Source: Oscillospiraceae bacterium (lineage in GTDB: Bacteria > Bacillota > Clostridia > Oscillospirales > Oscillospiraceae). Taken from it: a DNA stretch of 64,000 bases. Below are positions 41,080-49,318 of the stretch, piece after piece. The DNA lies in NCBI GenBank assembly GCA_022846075.1, contig AP025582.1, positions 744,001 to 808,000 on the forward strand, given 5' to 3'. The position numbers and the translations under genes are program-made. A model generated the notes under the pieces. It ran no database searches, had not been told where the DNA came from, and saw nothing but the letters and a program-made list of their open reading frames with translations. Each line of letters opens with the position of its first letter. Positions within the stretch are counted from its first letter, which is position 1.

Positions 41080-42531
41080 TTACTCCTTGATGTGGGCGAT
41101 GGCCTTGGCCAGCTCCTTCTTGTGGGCCAGGTTGCCCTGACGGGAGATCATGATGCGCTGAGCCTGGGGAGAGCCGGCGCCGTGCATGGACTCGGTGCGG
41201 TAGCCGACGGCGGCGGTGCCCAGGGACAGGTTCTCGATCAGGCGCAGGATGCGCAGACGGTTCTCGGTGGTGACGGAGGCGACGCCGCGCAGATACTTGT
41301 CGATGACGGGGCCCAGCTTGGGATCGCGGAAATCGGCCTCGGAGGGGGCGGTGACCATCAGGCCGCCGGCAATGTCCTCGGCCAGACGGACGATCTCGTA
41401 GGGGAAGCGGGTGACGTTCTGCTTACAGACGTTGGCCAGCAGAAGGTCGATGAGGTAGTTGCCGCTCTCGGTGGGCTGGCCCATGGCGGAGCAGGCAATG
41501 CCGCAGCAGAACAGGGTCTCGTTCAGGTGGGTCATCTCGATGAGCTTATCCTTCACGTGGCTGGCCTTGTTGGCGCCGTTGTAGTCGGCGGCAACGGCGG
41601 CGGCGCCGATGAGGACATCGCCCACGCCGACCTTACAACCGCCGTAGCTCTGGCGGTGATAGCCGGCGAAGCGCTCCACCAGCATGCCGGCGAACTCGGT
41701 CTCGCCGTTGAGGAAGATGCGGTCGTTGGGCACGAAGACGTTGTCGAAAATGGTCAGAGCCTCGACGCCGCCGAACTCGCTGTTGCCCACGTCCATCTCG
41801 CTGCCCTCGCGCTTGCGGGTGTCGCAGCTCTGACGGCCGATGATCATGTACAGGCCCTTGGTGTCCAGGGGCACGGCGAAGGAAATGGCGTAGTCCTTGT
41901 CATCGGGCCCCATGGACTGGGTGGGCATCACGATGACTTCGTGGCTGTTGAGGATGCCGGTCTGGTGAGCCTTGGCGCCGCGGACCACCACGCCGTCGGG
42001 ACGGCGCTCCACAACGTGCAGGAACAGGTCGGGATCGGCCTGGGCGTGGGGGGCCAGGGAGCGGTCACCCTTGGTATCGGTCATGGCGCCGTCAACGGTC
42101 AGGTCGTTGTCCTGGCAGTAGGTCATGAACTTGCGGAAGTTCTCATGATAGTTGGTGCCATGGGCCTTGTCGCACTCGTAGGTGGTGGAGAACACGGCGT
42201 TGAAAGCGTCCATGCCCACGCAGCGCTGGAAGCAGGCGGCGGTCTTCTGGCCGCACAGACGCTGCATCTTGACCTTGTTCATCAGGTCCTCAGTGGACTG
42301 ATGGATGTGGGTGAAACGGTTGACCCGCTTGCCGGTGTAGGGGGAGATGGCGGTCATAAGATCCTGATACTCGGGCATCTGAGCCAGATCGTAGGTCATA
42401 CGAACGGAGTTCAGAGAGGGGCGGAGGATGGGATCGTCGACAGGATTCTCCACTTTCTTGCCGAACATGTAGATCTCCATTTTGATCTTGCGGATACTTT
42501 CGATGTACTGCTCACCAGTCATGAGTGCCAT
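41080..42531 (-). CDS. abfD: 4-hydroxybutyryl-CoA dehydratase
   Basis: Dehydrates 4-hydroxybutyryl-CoA to crotonyl-CoA by a radical mechanism using FAD and a [4Fe-4S] cluster; it may also isomerise vinylacetyl-CoA. The 483-residue protein keeps the cluster ligands of the C. aminobutyricum enzyme: Cys100 and Cys104 (TAACFQRCVGMDAF), His292 and Cys299 (AGYHRQSYGGCKVGVGD). Other matches are VDGAMTDTKGDR, VVRGAKAHQTG and ESMHGAGSPQAQRIM. With AbfT it channels 4-hydroxybutyrate, from GABA or succinate, toward butyrate. Confidence 0.95.
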   Translation of the reverse strand: MALMTGEQYIESIRKIKMEIYMFGKKVENPVDDPILRPSLNSVRMTYDLAQMPEYQDLMTAISPYTGKRVNRFTHIHQSTEDLMNKVKMQRLCGQKTAACFQRCVGMDAFNAVFSTTYECDKAHGTNYHENFRKFMTYCQDNDLTVDGAMTDTKGDRSLAPHAQADPDLFLHVVERRPDGVVVRGAKAHQTGILNSHEVIVMPTQSMGPDDKDYAISFAVPLDTKGLYMIIGRQSCDTRKREGSEMDVGNSEFGGVEALTIFDNVFVPNDRIFLNGETEFAGMLVERFAGYHRQSYGGCKVGVGDVLIGAAAVAADYNGANKASHVKDKLIEMTHLNETLFCCGIACSAMGQPTESGNYLIDLLLANVCKQNVTRFPYEIVRLAEDIAGGLMVTAPSEADFRDPKLGPVIDKYLRGVASVTTENRLRILRLIENLSLGTAAVGYRTESMHGAGSPQAQRIMISRQGNLAHKKELAKAIAHIKE

Positions 42532-42656
42532 TTTCGATCATCCTTTCTTTACTTCACGATAAAAAGTTTGCGCTTGCTTACATCACGATATTGAGTTTCT
42601 GTATTTGTTCCGGCGTCCGCCGGATCTCAACTTTGGGAGAAAAGTTGGCGCAGGGA

Positions 42657-44048
42657 TCAATCCTGGATGCCAACGGGCTCCTCTGCCGCAGCCTTCTTGC
42701 CGGAGTAGAAGTACAGCAGGAAGTGGAGGATCAGGCCGACGGCCAGGCCCCAGGCAGCGCCCTGGATGGCCAGCACGGCGCCCATGACGCCGCAGATGCC
42801 GCGCTCAACCTCGTCCTCGCACATCTCCATAGCCAGACGGGTGCAGATGAAGCCCTGGACCAGAACGGTCAGAGACAGAGCGACGGGCAGCACGGGCTGG
42901 AGCAGGGAGGAGATGGGCATAAGGGACACGGCCACAAAGGTGGACCAACGGAAGGTACCGGCGCCGGAATAGAAAGATTCCATGGCCGTGGGGCCTTCCT
43001 CGTACCGCTGAGCAACAGCGGCGGTAACAGCCGCCCACAGGGGGCCGCACATCTGGGTGTAGGGGCAGCACAGAGCCATGGCCACGTTACGGATGCCGCT
43101 GATGAGGTTGGAGCGGTTGGCGTCGAACTCCAGGACCTCGTCGGGACGGGCAACGTCGGCGTGATGGAGCAGGGCCTCGGAGGTGACGAAGTCACCGAAG
43201 GCGATGATGTACACCACGATAGCCGTGGGGATGGCGGCGATAAAGGTAGCGGCGCTGGGGAAGCCGATGCCGAAGGGGGTCAACTGCTGGAAGATGTTGC
43301 CGAACTCGGGAACCTTGAACAGGGGCCACCAGGACACGGTGGGGACGGCGAGCTCGCCAGCGATGGGGCCGACGATGACGGCGATGATGATGGCGGGAAG
43401 CATACCGAACTTACCGATCAGGTTAATGCCCTTGTGACGCTTGCGCAGCCAGGCGAACTGGGGGCTGAACAGGCAGAAATAGGCCACCAGCAGACCGATG
43501 GTGACGGCGACGGGATAGATATGGAACCGGCCGCCCTCTTTGAACTCGCCGATGACGGAGGCAAGGCCGCCGCCCATCAGCACACCGGCCTTCACGGAGT
43601 TGGGCACGATGTCGATGACCTTGGAGCCGATGCCGGTGATGCCGAACACCAGAAAGATGATACCGACTTCCATCTGCAGGGCGATCAGGGCGTGGGTGCG
43701 GTCAGGGCCGATGGCGTAGCCGTCGGTCAGGAACGCGGTGACGATGGGGATGGCCGGGGTGATCCAGCCGGGGACCACGGGGTCGCCCAGAAGGACGTGC
43801 ATGTTGTAGAAGAAGCCGTTGATGATGACCATGGACAGGGCCACGCCGTACTCCACGCCGAGGACCTCGGTGAGGACGGGGATGGCGCCCAGACAGGTCG
43901 CGCACATAAACAGGGCTTGCAGCATCTCAGGGACAGACCATGCGTAGTGGACGAAGGGAAGCCGGATCTTAAAGACGCCGACTTTCCAGCAGGGCTGGAC
44001 TTCGCCGTACTTGCGGTAGCGGCTGTGCGAAATTTTCTCGTTTGCCAT
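42657..44048 (-). CDS. polytopic permease, NCS2-like, of the 4-hydroxybutyrate operon
   Basis: A 463-residue membrane protein with 12 or more hydrophobic segments. Motifs such as VLLGDPVVPGWITPAIPIVTAFL, VLMGGGLASVIGEF, AFGDFVTSEALLHH and CCPYTQMCGPLWAAV suggest the xanthine/uracil (NCS2) or SulP-like fold. The family call is by eye. Being first in the operon directly behind a sigma-54 promoter, it likely imports 4-hydroxybutyrate or a related acid. The start ATG at 44048 has AAGGTGG about 10 bases upstream. Confidence 0.65.
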   Translation of the reverse strand: MANEKISHSRYRKYGEVQPCWKVGVFKIRLPFVHYAWSVPEMLQALFMCATCLGAIPVLTEVLGVEYGVALSMVIINGFFYNMHVLLGDPVVPGWITPAIPIVTAFLTDGYAIGPDRTHALIALQMEVGIIFLVFGITGIGSKVIDIVPNSVKAGVLMGGGLASVIGEFKEGGRFHIYPVAVTIGLLVAYFCLFSPQFAWLRKRHKGINLIGKFGMLPAIIIAVIVGPIAGELAVPTVSWWPLFKVPEFGNIFQQLTPFGIGFPSAATFIAAIPTAIVVYIIAFGDFVTSEALLHHADVARPDEVLEFDANRSNLISGIRNVAMALCCPYTQMCGPLWAAVTAAVAQRYEEGPTAMESFYSGAGTFRWSTFVAVSLMPISSLLQPVLPVALSLTVLVQGFICTRLAMEMCEDEVERGICGVMGAVLAIQGAAWGLAVGLILHFLLYFYSGKKAAAEEPVGIQD

Positions 44049-44166
44049 TGGTTGAAGACCACCTTTCTCCAGTTGTTGGGGCTTTGCGTAACTCCTTTGT
44101 CCGCGGCTGCCCAGCAAAGGGCCGACGTCTCCCACCGTCCCGCGGCTTTGACACGCCTATTATATA

Positions 44167-44183
44167 TGCAAGGAACGTGCCAA
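44167..44183 (-). promoter_or_regulatory. sigma-54 (-24/-12) promoter of the abf operon
   Basis: On the minus strand TTGGCACGTTCCTTGCA matches the sigma-54 consensus (TGGCACG-N4-TTGCA) at every key base. It lies about 120 bp before the permease start codon and is followed by a ~105-nt leader. Confidence 0.9.
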
Positions 44184-44281
44184 CTTGTACAACAAATGAA
44201 TGGAGAGAGCCGGAAATCCCTGGGCTGGAACGGAAAGCAAAAATTGTAAAAAATAGTTTGCGGGGGCAAAGAAAAAAGAAA

Positions 44282-44321
44282 GGGGCCACTTTTGTTGCGA
44301 TAGTGCAACAAAAGTGGCCCC
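44282..44321. terminator. 40-bp perfect palindrome: terminator of the activator gene and enhancer site 1
   Basis: Arms GGGGCCACTTTTGTTGC (44282-44298) and its complement (44305-44321) surround GATAGT. On the minus strand TTTCTTTTTTC follows, so it terminates the activator transcript. Its core GTTGC-N6-GCAAC (44294-44309) recurs at 44362 and 44380. Confidence 0.75.
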
Positions 44322-44395
44322 GATCACGACCGCAGAAAGGGTATTTGCGGATTTGATAAACGTTGCAAAACTGCAACGTGATGCGAAACTGCAAC
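44294..44395. promoter_or_regulatory. three upstream activator sites GTTGC-N6-GCAAC
   Basis: Sites at 44294-44309 and 44362-44377 are exact GTTGC-N6-GCAAC; 44380-44395 is GATGC-N6-GCAAC. They lie about 110-230 bp upstream of the -24 element, the normal range for sigma-54 enhancers, between the activator gene and its presumed target. Confidence 0.75.
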
Positions 44396-44397
44396 GG

Positions 44398-45858
44398 TTA
44401 CATTTGGCTGATTTCTTCCTCCAGCGCCCGCTGAGTGTATTTCCTCCGTTTTCGGACAAAGGTAGAGGGGTCCATCATCAGGCTGGCGGCGGCCTGGCGG
44501 ACGTTCCCGTACTTGGCATAAGCCCGGTTGATGGCCTTTAGCTCCAGAGTCTCCATCTCCTGCCGCAGGTCCATGGGCTGGTCCAGGTCGGCCTCGGGAA
44601 GGCCCCCGGGGGTCCAGCTGCCCCGGAAGGGGAGGTCGGAGGGACGGATGAGGTCGTCCCGGCTCATGATGACCATCCGCTCCACCAGGTTCCGAAGCTC
44701 CCGGACGTTGCCGGGCCAGTCGTAGTCCAGAAGGGCCTGGAGGGCGGCGGGGGTGAACTGCTTGTTCAGATTGTATTTCTTGTTGAGCTCATCCAGGAAG
44801 GCCCTGGTAAAGGGGAGGATGTCGTCCCGCCGGTCCCGGAGGGGCGGGATGGTGATGGGGACCACGTTGAGCCGGTAGTAGAGGTCCTCCCGGAAGGTCT
44901 TCTGCCGGACCATCTCCTCCAGGTCCCGGTTGGTGGCGGCCAGGATGCGTACGTTGATGGAGACGGGCTCGCTGCCGCCCACCCGGACCACCTGCTGCTC
45001 CTGGAGGACCCGCAGCAGCTTGACCTGCATGTCCAGGGGGAGCTCGCCGATCTCGTCCAGAAAGACGGTGCCCTTGTCCGCCAGCTCGAACAGGCCCAGC
45101 TTGCCCTCCTTGTTGGCGCCGGTGAAGGCCCCCTTCTCGTAGCCGAAGAGCTCGGACTCGATGAGGTTGGGGGGGATGGCGCCGCAGTTGACGGTGAGGA
45201 AGCGCTCCCCGTGCCGGGGGCTGGCCTTGTAGATATATTTGGCGATCTGCTCCTTGCCCACGCCGGTCTCCCCCAGCAGCAGGACGGTGGCGTCCATGGC
45301 GGCCACCCGGTCCACCATGGCCAGCACCTCCAGCATCCGCTGGTCGGCGGCGATAAGCTCGGCGGAGTCCAACACCTGGCGGCGGACGAACTGGATCTCG
45401 GAGTAGTATTTCTGGGTCAGGGCCTCGGCGGCCTCATATTTCTCCTGCAGCTCATAGAAGTCGGTCATATCCCGGACGTTGGTGACCACCATGACGATCC
45501 GGTCCCCGTCGCCGAAAACGGGGGTGGAGGTGATGAGGGCCTTGCGGCCGGAGCGGAAGGTCTGCTCCAGGGAGGCGGGTTTCCGGGTGGACAGGGCGAT
45601 GAGGGTGCCCGAGCGGTCGATGACCCCCGCCTTCTCCAAGTCCCACATGTTCTGGCCCATGACCTCCTCTTCCTGGAGGCCGGAGATTTCCAGATAGGCC
45701 CGGTTGACCCGGATAGTGACGGCGTTCCCGTCGGTGATATAGATGCCGTCGTAGGAGCTTTCAATAATGACGTCCAGGCGGTCATAGGCCTCCTGAAGGC
45801 TGCCGAACATGCCTTTCCCATCGGTGCGGCGGTAATAGCTTGGCTGGCGGCTTGGCAT
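44398..45858 (-). CDS. sigma-54-dependent activator (PAS-AAA+-Fis type)
   Basis: A 486-residue enhancer-binding protein. The N-terminal PAS domain (~20-135, IIESSYDGIYITDGNAVTIRVNRAYLEISG) probably senses a small molecule. The AAA+ domain (~165-400) has Walker A GETGVGKE, the sigma-54-contacting loop GAFTGA, Walker B VFLDEIGELP, and the LYYRLNVVPITIPPLRDR region. The C-terminal Fis-like helix-turn-helix (NVRQAAASLMMDPSTFVRKRRKY) would bind the GTTGC-N6-GCAAC sites. It likely activates the adjacent abf operon and is probably co-transcribed with the DUF815 ATPase. Confidence 0.92.
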   Translation of the reverse strand: MPSRQPSYYRRTDGKGMFGSLQEAYDRLDVIIESSYDGIYITDGNAVTIRVNRAYLEISGLQEEEVMGQNMWDLEKAGVIDRSGTLIALSTRKPASLEQTFRSGRKALITSTPVFGDGDRIVMVVTNVRDMTDFYELQEKYEAAEALTQKYYSEIQFVRRQVLDSAELIAADQRMLEVLAMVDRVAAMDATVLLLGETGVGKEQIAKYIYKASPRHGERFLTVNCGAIPPNLIESELFGYEKGAFTGANKEGKLGLFELADKGTVFLDEIGELPLDMQVKLLRVLQEQQVVRVGGSEPVSINVRILAATNRDLEEMVRQKTFREDLYYRLNVVPITIPPLRDRRDDILPFTRAFLDELNKKYNLNKQFTPAALQALLDYDWPGNVRELRNLVERMVIMSRDDLIRPSDLPFRGSWTPGGLPEADLDQPMDLRQEMETLELKAINRAYAKYGNVRQAAASLMMDPSTFVRKRRKYTQRALEEEISQM

Positions 45859-45890
45859 AGCGCGCCTCCTTCCTTACATAATAAGGAGCC

Positions 45891-47093
45891 TTACAGGGTC
45901 CCCAGGCTGGCGATGAACTGCTGGGCGGTGCGGGGGGAGCGGCCGGGATGGCGGACGTCCCACTGGACGGCCATGGCGAAGAGCTCCTCCTTGGGCAGGC
46001 CGATGCCCGCCCGGCGGGCCAGCACCTCCACCAGCTCCAGATACTCGGCCTTGGCAAGGCCCAGGTAGGGGATGCGCAGGCCGAAGCGGTCGGCCAGGGC
46101 GGTCTTTTCCTGGATGGTCTCGTCCCGGTCCACCTCGTCCCCCGCCCGGTCGGAGAAGGTCTGGCGCACCAGATTGCGGCGGTTGGAGGTGGCGTAGATG
46201 GCCACGTTGGCGGGCCGGGGCTCCAGCCCGCCCTCCAGGATGGTTTTCAGCACCCCGTAGGTCCGGTCGTCCTGGTCGAAGGCCAGGTCGTCGATGAAGA
46301 GAATAAACTTCTGCCGCCGGTGGCCCAGAGAGCGGATGAGCTGGGGCATCTGGTGGACGCTGCCCTTTTCGATCTCCACCAGCCGCAGGTCCTCCGCCCC
46401 GGGAAGGGAGAGGAGGGACTTGACGGTGGCGGACTTTCCGGTGCCGCTGTCCCCGTAAAGAAGGACGTTGTTTACCCGGCGGCCGGAGAGCATGGCCCGG
46501 GTGTTGGCCTCCACCTGGGAGCGCTGGAGCCGGTAGCCCATGAGCTCCTCGGGCCCCGGCGTATCGGGCCGGGCCACCGGCAGGAGCCGGCCGTCTTCCC
46601 ACAAAAAGGCCCGGTAGCGGGCAAAGAGCCCGGCGCCGTGGGACCGGTACCACTCCGTCAGCCCCTCGAAGGTGATGGCGGGGCCGGCGGTCCAGAGGGG
46701 CAGGCTCTCCGCCGCCCCGCGGCCCTCGGGGGGGAGGAGGGCGGCCAGAGCGTCCCGGAGGCCGGCGGGGTCCAGGGCGGCCAGGGCGTCCAGGGTCTCC
46801 ACGTCTCGCCGGGCGGCGTCCGCCCAGAAGGGGGCCTCCAGCCCCACCTCGGCCCGGTGGGGCCAGGCCTCGTCGCTGTACCGCAGTTGGTCAGAGAGCC
46901 AGGCCCCCAGCCCGTCGCTCCCGGCCTGCCCCAGGCGGGAGACCAGCTCGGCCCAGGCGTCCAGGGCCTCCGGGCCCTGGCGGGCGGTCAGACGGGCCAG
47001 CAGGTCCAGCGCCGCCGCCAGCACCGGCTCCTTCAGCAGCCCCCGGTAGGCGGTCAGGCTCTTGAGCCTGTAATATAAGGTGTCCAGCTCCAT
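45891..47093 (-). CDS. DUF815-family AAA+ ATPase
   Basis: A 400-residue protein. The N-terminal ~190 residues are helical and leucine/alanine rich. The C-terminal AAA+ module has Walker A GDSGTGKSATV (~residue 215), Walker B FILFIDDLAFDQDD, sensor ATSNRRNLV and an arginine-containing DRFGLRIPYLGL. This is the DUF815 arrangement, of unknown biological role. The start ATG at 47093 has GGAGGAGG upstream. The sigma-54 activator begins 32 bp downstream, so the two are likely co-transcribed; a functional link is not evident. Confidence 0.82.
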   Translation of the reverse strand: MELDTLYYRLKSLTAYRGLLKEPVLAAALDLLARLTARQGPEALDAWAELVSRLGQAGSDGLGAWLSDQLRYSDEAWPHRAEVGLEAPFWADAARRDVETLDALAALDPAGLRDALAALLPPEGRGAAESLPLWTAGPAITFEGLTEWYRSHGAGLFARYRAFLWEDGRLLPVARPDTPGPEELMGYRLQRSQVEANTRAMLSGRRVNNVLLYGDSGTGKSATVKSLLSLPGAEDLRLVEIEKGSVHQMPQLIRSLGHRRQKFILFIDDLAFDQDDRTYGVLKTILEGGLEPRPANVAIYATSNRRNLVRQTFSDRAGDEVDRDETIQEKTALADRFGLRIPYLGLAKAEYLELVEVLARRAGIGLPKEELFAMAVQWDVRHPGRSPRTAQQFIASLGTL

Positions 47094-47121
47094 ATGGCAG
47101 TCCTCCTCCATGTCTCTTCTT

Positions 47122-47150
47122 ATTCTAAAAGCTCCCGCCGCCGCTGTCAA
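47122..47150 (-). promoter_or_regulatory. promoter of the DUF815-activator unit
   Basis: On the minus strand TTGACA (47150-47145), 17-bp spacer, TAGAAT (47127-47122). Confidence 0.8.
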
Positions 47151-47164
47151 CGAAAAACGACTAC

Positions 47165-47193
47165 TTGCGCCCGGGAGAAAAAGAGGTTAGAAT
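47165..47193 (+). promoter_or_regulatory. promoter of the first gntR gene
   Basis: TTGCGC (47165-47170), 17-bp spacer, TAGAAT (47188-47193), divergent to the DUF815 promoter. Confidence 0.7.
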
Positions 47194-47225
47194 AAATTTC
47201 AAACAAAAAGAAAAGAGGTGCGGTC

Positions 47226-47906
47226 ATGGGAAACGACATCAAATCCCTCTCCGCGGCGGTGGAGGAGCGGATCATCCAGATCATCAAGGAAAATGAGCTT
47301 CAGCCCGGGGACCGTCTGGACACGGAGATGGAGCTGGCCCGCCGGCTGGGTGTGGGCCGGGGGACCGTTCGGGAGGCCATCAAGGGCCTGGTGTCCCGAA
47401 ACATCCTGGTGGTGCGCCAGGGCTCCGGGACCTTCCTGGCTCCCCGGCCCGGCGTGGCCGACGACCCTCTGGGCCTCACCTTCGCCAAGCAGGACCGGCG
47501 CCTGGCACTGGACCTTCTGGACGTGCGGCTCATCCTGGAGCCGGAGATCGCCGCCATGGCCGCCGACCGGGCCACCGAGCAGGAGATCAAGCGGCTGGAG
47601 GGGCAGTGCGCCAAGGTGGAGCGCTTCATCCGGGGGGAGCGGCCCTATCAGCAGGAGGACGTGGAGTTCCACCGCTGTATCGCACTGGCCAGCCACAACC
47701 AGGTGGTGGGCACCCTGGTGCCCGTGATCCACTCCTCTGCCAGCCTGAACATCGACCTGACCCGCAACGAGCTCAAGGAGAACACCCTGCGCTGCCACCG
47801 GGAGCTGGTCAACGCCATCCGCCGCCACGACCCCCAGGGGGCCAGGTACACCATGATCCTCCATCTGGCGGAGAACCGCCGCTATATCCAGGCGCCCGAG
47901 GAGTGA
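47226..47906 (+). CDS. GntR-family regulator, FadR/FCD subfamily
   Basis: A 226-residue repressor-type protein. The winged helix (LSAAVEERIIQIIKENELQPGDRLDTEMELARRLGVGRGTVREAIKGL) is followed by an all-helical FCD ligand-binding domain with metal-site residues (LLDVRLILEPEIAAMAAD; VEFHRCIALASHN; HRELVNAIRRHD). FCD regulators commonly respond to organic acids, uronates or sugar acids. It lies upstream of lacI and the uronate operon but has its own transcript; its target is unproven. Confidence 0.9.
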   Translation: MGNDIKSLSAAVEERIIQIIKENELQPGDRLDTEMELARRLGVGRGTVREAIKGLVSRNILVVRQGSGTFLAPRPGVADDPLGLTFAKQDRRLALDLLDVRLILEPEIAAMAADRATEQEIKRLEGQCAKVERFIRGERPYQQEDVEFHRCIALASHNQVVGTLVPVIHSSASLNIDLTRNELKENTLRCHRELVNAIRRHDPQGARYTMILHLAENRRYIQAPEE

Positions 47907-48071
47907 GGGGCGCGGTCTTGGCGGTGGGAAGAGGCGTTTTTCCGACAAAATTCATCCGATGACTTTGTTAAGAATTTATCAACTAAAAATAGACAAATGG
48001 TAAACTGCACAAAACCATAGAGAGAAAAACAGCACATATTCACAAAATACTTTTCAATAAAGAAAATTCCG

Positions 48072-48100
48072 TTGACAAACCGGTTTCATTGAGGTAGGAT
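48072..48100 (+). promoter_or_regulatory. promoter of lacI with embedded operator
   Basis: TTGACA (48072-48077), 17-bp spacer, TAGGAT (48095-48100). The palindrome AAACCGGTTT (48077-48086), typical of LacI-family sites (central CG), fills the spacer, indicating autoregulation. Confidence 0.75.
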
Positions 48101-48142
48101 GAATTCGAAAACAGGGAACCACTTGATAAGGGATGTGAGAGT

Positions 48143-49192
48143 ATGCCAGCCACTCGGCCTGGGCGGGAAAAACGCGTGACCATCGACCAGGTGGCTCAAC
48201 AGGCGGGCGTCTCCAAGACCACGGTTTCCCGTTATCTCAACGGGCGCTACGACGCCCTCTCGGACGAGACCCGGGAGCGGATCGGGCTGGTCATCGACCG
48301 GCTCCACTACCGTCCCAACCGTATGGCCCAGAGCTTGAAGGCACAGAACAGCCGGCTTCTGGGATGCCTGGTGAGCGACATCTCCAGCCCCTTCTCCGCC
48401 CTCATCGTCAAAGGCATCAACAGCGTGTGCCTGTCGGCGGGCTACCAGCTCCTTCTGGTGGACAGCGGGGACGATCCGGAGCGGGAGCGCACCGCCATTC
48501 GGGACCTCCTGGAAAACCAGGTGGACGGCCTCATCGTCAACACCACCGGGCAGAACGACGAATACCTTATCTCCCTCCATGAGCGGGGCGTGCCCCTGGT
48601 CCTGGCGGACCGGTGCCTGTCGGCGCCGGGGCTCCTGGACACGGTGGCCACGGAGAGCTACCATATTACCTATCAGTGCATCACTTACTTAAAGAGCCTG
48701 GGCTATGAGCAAGTGGGCTTTTTCACCCAGGGGAATGAGCACGTGGCCCCCCGGATCCTCCGCTTCCAGGGCTACTGCGACGCCCTTCGGGACAGCTTCG
48801 GCCAGAACGGCGCCGAGCGGCTCTACCAGTTCCGGGTGGAGGACAAGAACGACTGTATCCGGCAGCTGGACAACTTCCGGAGTCGGTATCCCGGCCAACG
48901 GCTGGCCGCCTTCGCCGTCAACGGCGTGGCCATGCTGAACCTTTTACAGGCGATCCGATCCACCAACATTCAGATCGGATCCGGATTCGGTGTCTGCGGC
49001 TTCGACGACTGGGGATGGGCGGACCTGATCCCGCCGGGGATTACCACCATCTCCCAGGATTCCTGGATGGTGGGCCGCCGCTCGGCGGAGCTCCTTCTGG
49101 AGCGTATCGCCGGAAAGGGCCCCCAGCTCCCGGTCTACGAGGAGCTGCCCAACCGCTTGGAGATCCGAGGCTCCACCGTTACGGGCGATTGA
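48143..49192 (+). CDS. LacI-family transcriptional regulator of the uronate operon
   Basis: A 349-residue regulator. The N-terminal HTH and hinge read VTIDQVAQQAGVSKTTVSRYLNGRYDALSDETRERI...YRPNRMAQSLK. A periplasmic-binding-like effector domain follows (LLGCLVSDISSPFSALIVKGI; GLIVNTTG; GFGVCGFDDWGWADLIPPGITTISQDSW). It likely represses its own gene and the dctPQM-kdu operon through AAACCGGTTT sites, with KDG or a related ketouronate as inducer, as for KdgR-like proteins; the ligand is inferred. 126 bp separate it from dctP. Confidence 0.9.
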   Translation: MPATRPGREKRVTIDQVAQQAGVSKTTVSRYLNGRYDALSDETRERIGLVIDRLHYRPNRMAQSLKAQNSRLLGCLVSDISSPFSALIVKGINSVCLSAGYQLLLVDSGDDPERERTAIRDLLENQVDGLIVNTTGQNDEYLISLHERGVPLVLADRCLSAPGLLDTVATESYHITYQCITYLKSLGYEQVGFFTQGNEHVAPRILRFQGYCDALRDSFGQNGAERLYQFRVEDKNDCIRQLDNFRSRYPGQRLAAFAVNGVAMLNLLQAIRSTNIQIGSGFGVCGFDDWGWADLIPPGITTISQDSWMVGRRSAELLLERIAGKGPQLPVYEELPNRLEIRGSTVTGD

Positions 49193-49217
49193 CGCCCCTT
49201 TTTTCGACGGGGTTCAC

Positions 49218-49240
49218 AAACCGGTTTCAAAAAACGGTTT
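49218..49240 (+). promoter_or_regulatory. LacI operators in front of the TRAP/uronate operon
   Basis: AAACCGGTTT (49218-49227), identical to the lacI promoter site, and AAAACGGTTT (49231-49240), one mismatch, centred 13 bp apart. The promoter itself is less clear (possibly TTTCAA, 18 bp, TAAGGA). Confidence 0.65.
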
Positions 49241-49318
49241 CACCCCGGTAAGGATGGTTGCTCCCGGCAGAGATGCCGGATCGCAATAAAGATTTTTTTC
49301 GAGGAGGAAAAAAAGAAC

